Shown: positions 14,225-15,120 of the stretch, in pieces
How positions within the stretch are numbered: position 1 is the first letter of the stretch
Layout of the letters: each line of letters starts with the position of its first letter
NCBI GenBank assembly: GCA_964568855.1
Contig: CAZMSD010000057.1
Coordinates: 1-15,120 of the forward strand
Reading direction: 5' to 3'
DNA length: 15,120 nt
DNA from: CAZMSD01 sp964568855
GTDB lineage: Bacteria; CAIWAD01
The notes under the pieces: generated by a model
Told to the model about the DNA's origin: nothing
Databases searched by the model: none
The model's input: only the letters and a program-made list of their open reading frames with translations
Translations under genes and position numbers: made by a program

Positions 14225-15120
14225 ATGGACCAATCCCCAAGTCTTCAGCAGCGTTTTATCGAAGCCTGCCGTTTCGACCGCGGCCTGGCCGCCAACACGC
14301 TCGAGGCCTACGCCCGGGATCTCCGGCGTTACAACGAAATCCTGCAGCAGCTCGGTCACAATCCCCGGACAGTGGACCTGGCGGGGATCGGCGAGTGTAT
14401 CACGCTGGCCGCGGAACAGGGACTCGCCGCCCGCAGCCTGGCGCGGGCCGTGAGCGTGATCCGAGGATTCCACGCCTGGCTGGCGGCGGAGGGAATCCGC
14501 GAGGACGATCCCACGCGGCTGCTGGAAGCGCCCCGCCTGGACCGGAGCCTGCCGAGGACGCTGAGCGTGGCTGAGCTGGAACGACTCCTGGACCCGCCCC
14601 TGCCGGAAACGGATCGGCGGCCCCTGAGGCGCTGGCTGGCCCTGCGGGACCGGGCCGCCCTGGAATGCGCCTACGGGGCTGGCCTGCGCGTATCGGAGCT
14701 GGTGGGACTCGAGTTCCAGAACCTCAAGCCCGATGAAGGGCTGATCCGCGTGTTCGGCAAGGGCGCCCGCGAGCGGATCGTGCCCCTGGGCGCGCCAGGC
14801 TGGAAAGCTCTCGAAGAATACATCGCGGAGGCGAGGCCCGCGCTGCTCGGTCGGGCCCGGGATCCCAGGCGGAGGCGGGAGGCGGCGGGCCGCGTGCTGC
14901 TCAACCACCTGGGCGGCGGGCTCAACCGGATGGGCTTCTGGAGGATCCTGCGGCGCAACCTCGAGGCCGCCGGACTCTCAACCGAGTATCACCCGCACAG
15001 CCTGCGACATTCCTTCGCCACCCATTTACTGGAGGGCGGCGCCTCGCTGCGCGCGGTGCAGGAGATGCTGGGCCACTCCGACATCACCACCACCCGGATC
15101 TACACCCACGTGGACCGGGA
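14225..15120 (+). CDS. xerD: Tyrosine recombinase XerC/XerD (3' end cut by the window)
   Basis: The frame runs from ATG at 14225 to the window edge without a stop (298 complete codons), missing only the last few residues of a typical ~300-residue Xer. It resolves chromosome dimers at dif with its partner Xer and FtsK. The N-terminal SAM-like core-binding domain (about 5-100, with RGLAANTLEAYARDL) is followed by the catalytic domain. All active-site residues are visible: Arg155 in GAGLRVSEL, Lys179 in FGKGARERIVPL, His258 and Arg261 in HPHSLRHSFATH, His284 in MLGHSDI, and the nucleophile Tyr293 in RIYTHVD. Nothing phage-like or integron-like lies around it, and adjacency to recJ supports a housekeeping role. 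XerC versus XerD cannot be separated with confidence; the symbol is provisional. Confidence 0.9.
   Translation, partial: MDQSPSLQQRFIEACRFDRGLAANTLEAYARDLRRYNEILQQLGHNPRTVDLAGIGECITLAAEQGLAARSLARAVSVIRGFHAWLAAEGIREDDPTRLLEAPRLDRSLPRTLSVAELERLLDPPLPETDRRPLRRWLALRDRAALECAYGAGLRVSELVGLEFQNLKPDEGLIRVFGKGARERIVPLGAPGWKALEEYIAEARPALLGRARDPRRRREAAGRVLLNHLGGGLNRMGFWRILRRNLEAAGLSTEYHPHSLRHSFATHLLEGGASLRAVQEMLGHSDITTTRIYTHVDR

Noticed and set aside
14225..15120. Tyrosine recombinase as a sign of a mobile element or integron
   Set aside because: The protein looks like a chromosomal Xer, sits behind recJ, and no attachment repeats, phage genes or cassette array are seen in the window.

Overview
The window is GC-rich, densely coded bacterial chromosome from a Gram-negative (two-membrane) organism. 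A signal-peptide β-barrel candidate points to an outer membrane. A very large secreted protein ends in a type IX secretion (T9SS, type A) sorting domain with the NPFNP hallmark. High GC plus T9SS tails and PPC-type repeats suggests an uncultured FCB-group relative (Krumholzibacteriota, Eisenbacteria, Latescibacterota or similar). That placement is inference. No tRNA, rRNA, CRISPR array or insertion sequence was seen.

Layout. (1) 1-4460, plus strand: the 3' tail of an upstream gene, two paralogous FtsX/MacB-type ABC permeases, a LolD/MacB-type ATPase, and an exported β-barrel-like protein whose start overlaps the ATPase stop. This looks like one operon for an ABC machine extracting or moving hydrophobic cargo from the inner membrane, with an outer-membrane partner. 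(2) 4565-11146, minus strand: in transcription order an ECF sigma factor, a small two-helix membrane protein coupled to it by an ATGA overlap, a ~1,460-residue surface protein built from two alternating module types plus a T9SS tail, and a Kvβ-like aldo/keto reductase. (3) 11336-11809, plus strand: a small membrane protein divergent from the sigma gene. (4) 11970 to the end, plus strand: a housekeeping run of Nudix hydrolase, RecJ and a XerC/D tyrosine recombinase cut by the window end.

The most informative points are these. The divergent region between the sigma gene and the small membrane protein carries two outward-facing copies of one bipartite motif (TGTAACA, 16 or 17 nt, CTCCAATC). It resembles an ECF promoter and suggests that the sigma factor controls itself and the divergent gene. 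The copy facing sigma sits so close to its ATG that the mRNA would be leaderless or nearly so. The giant surface protein has no lysine over about 1,330 consecutive residues, is strongly acidic and Cys-rich, and records module duplication, including a 420-nt tandem repeat. The Nudix-recJ-xer run has a good sigma-70 promoter (TTGAAG, 17 nt, TATTAT), preceded by an inverted repeat with two mutually exclusive pairings.

One could read region 2-3 as an envelope-stress module (sigma, membrane partner, membrane protein, surface protein), but this rests on gene order and the shared motif only.
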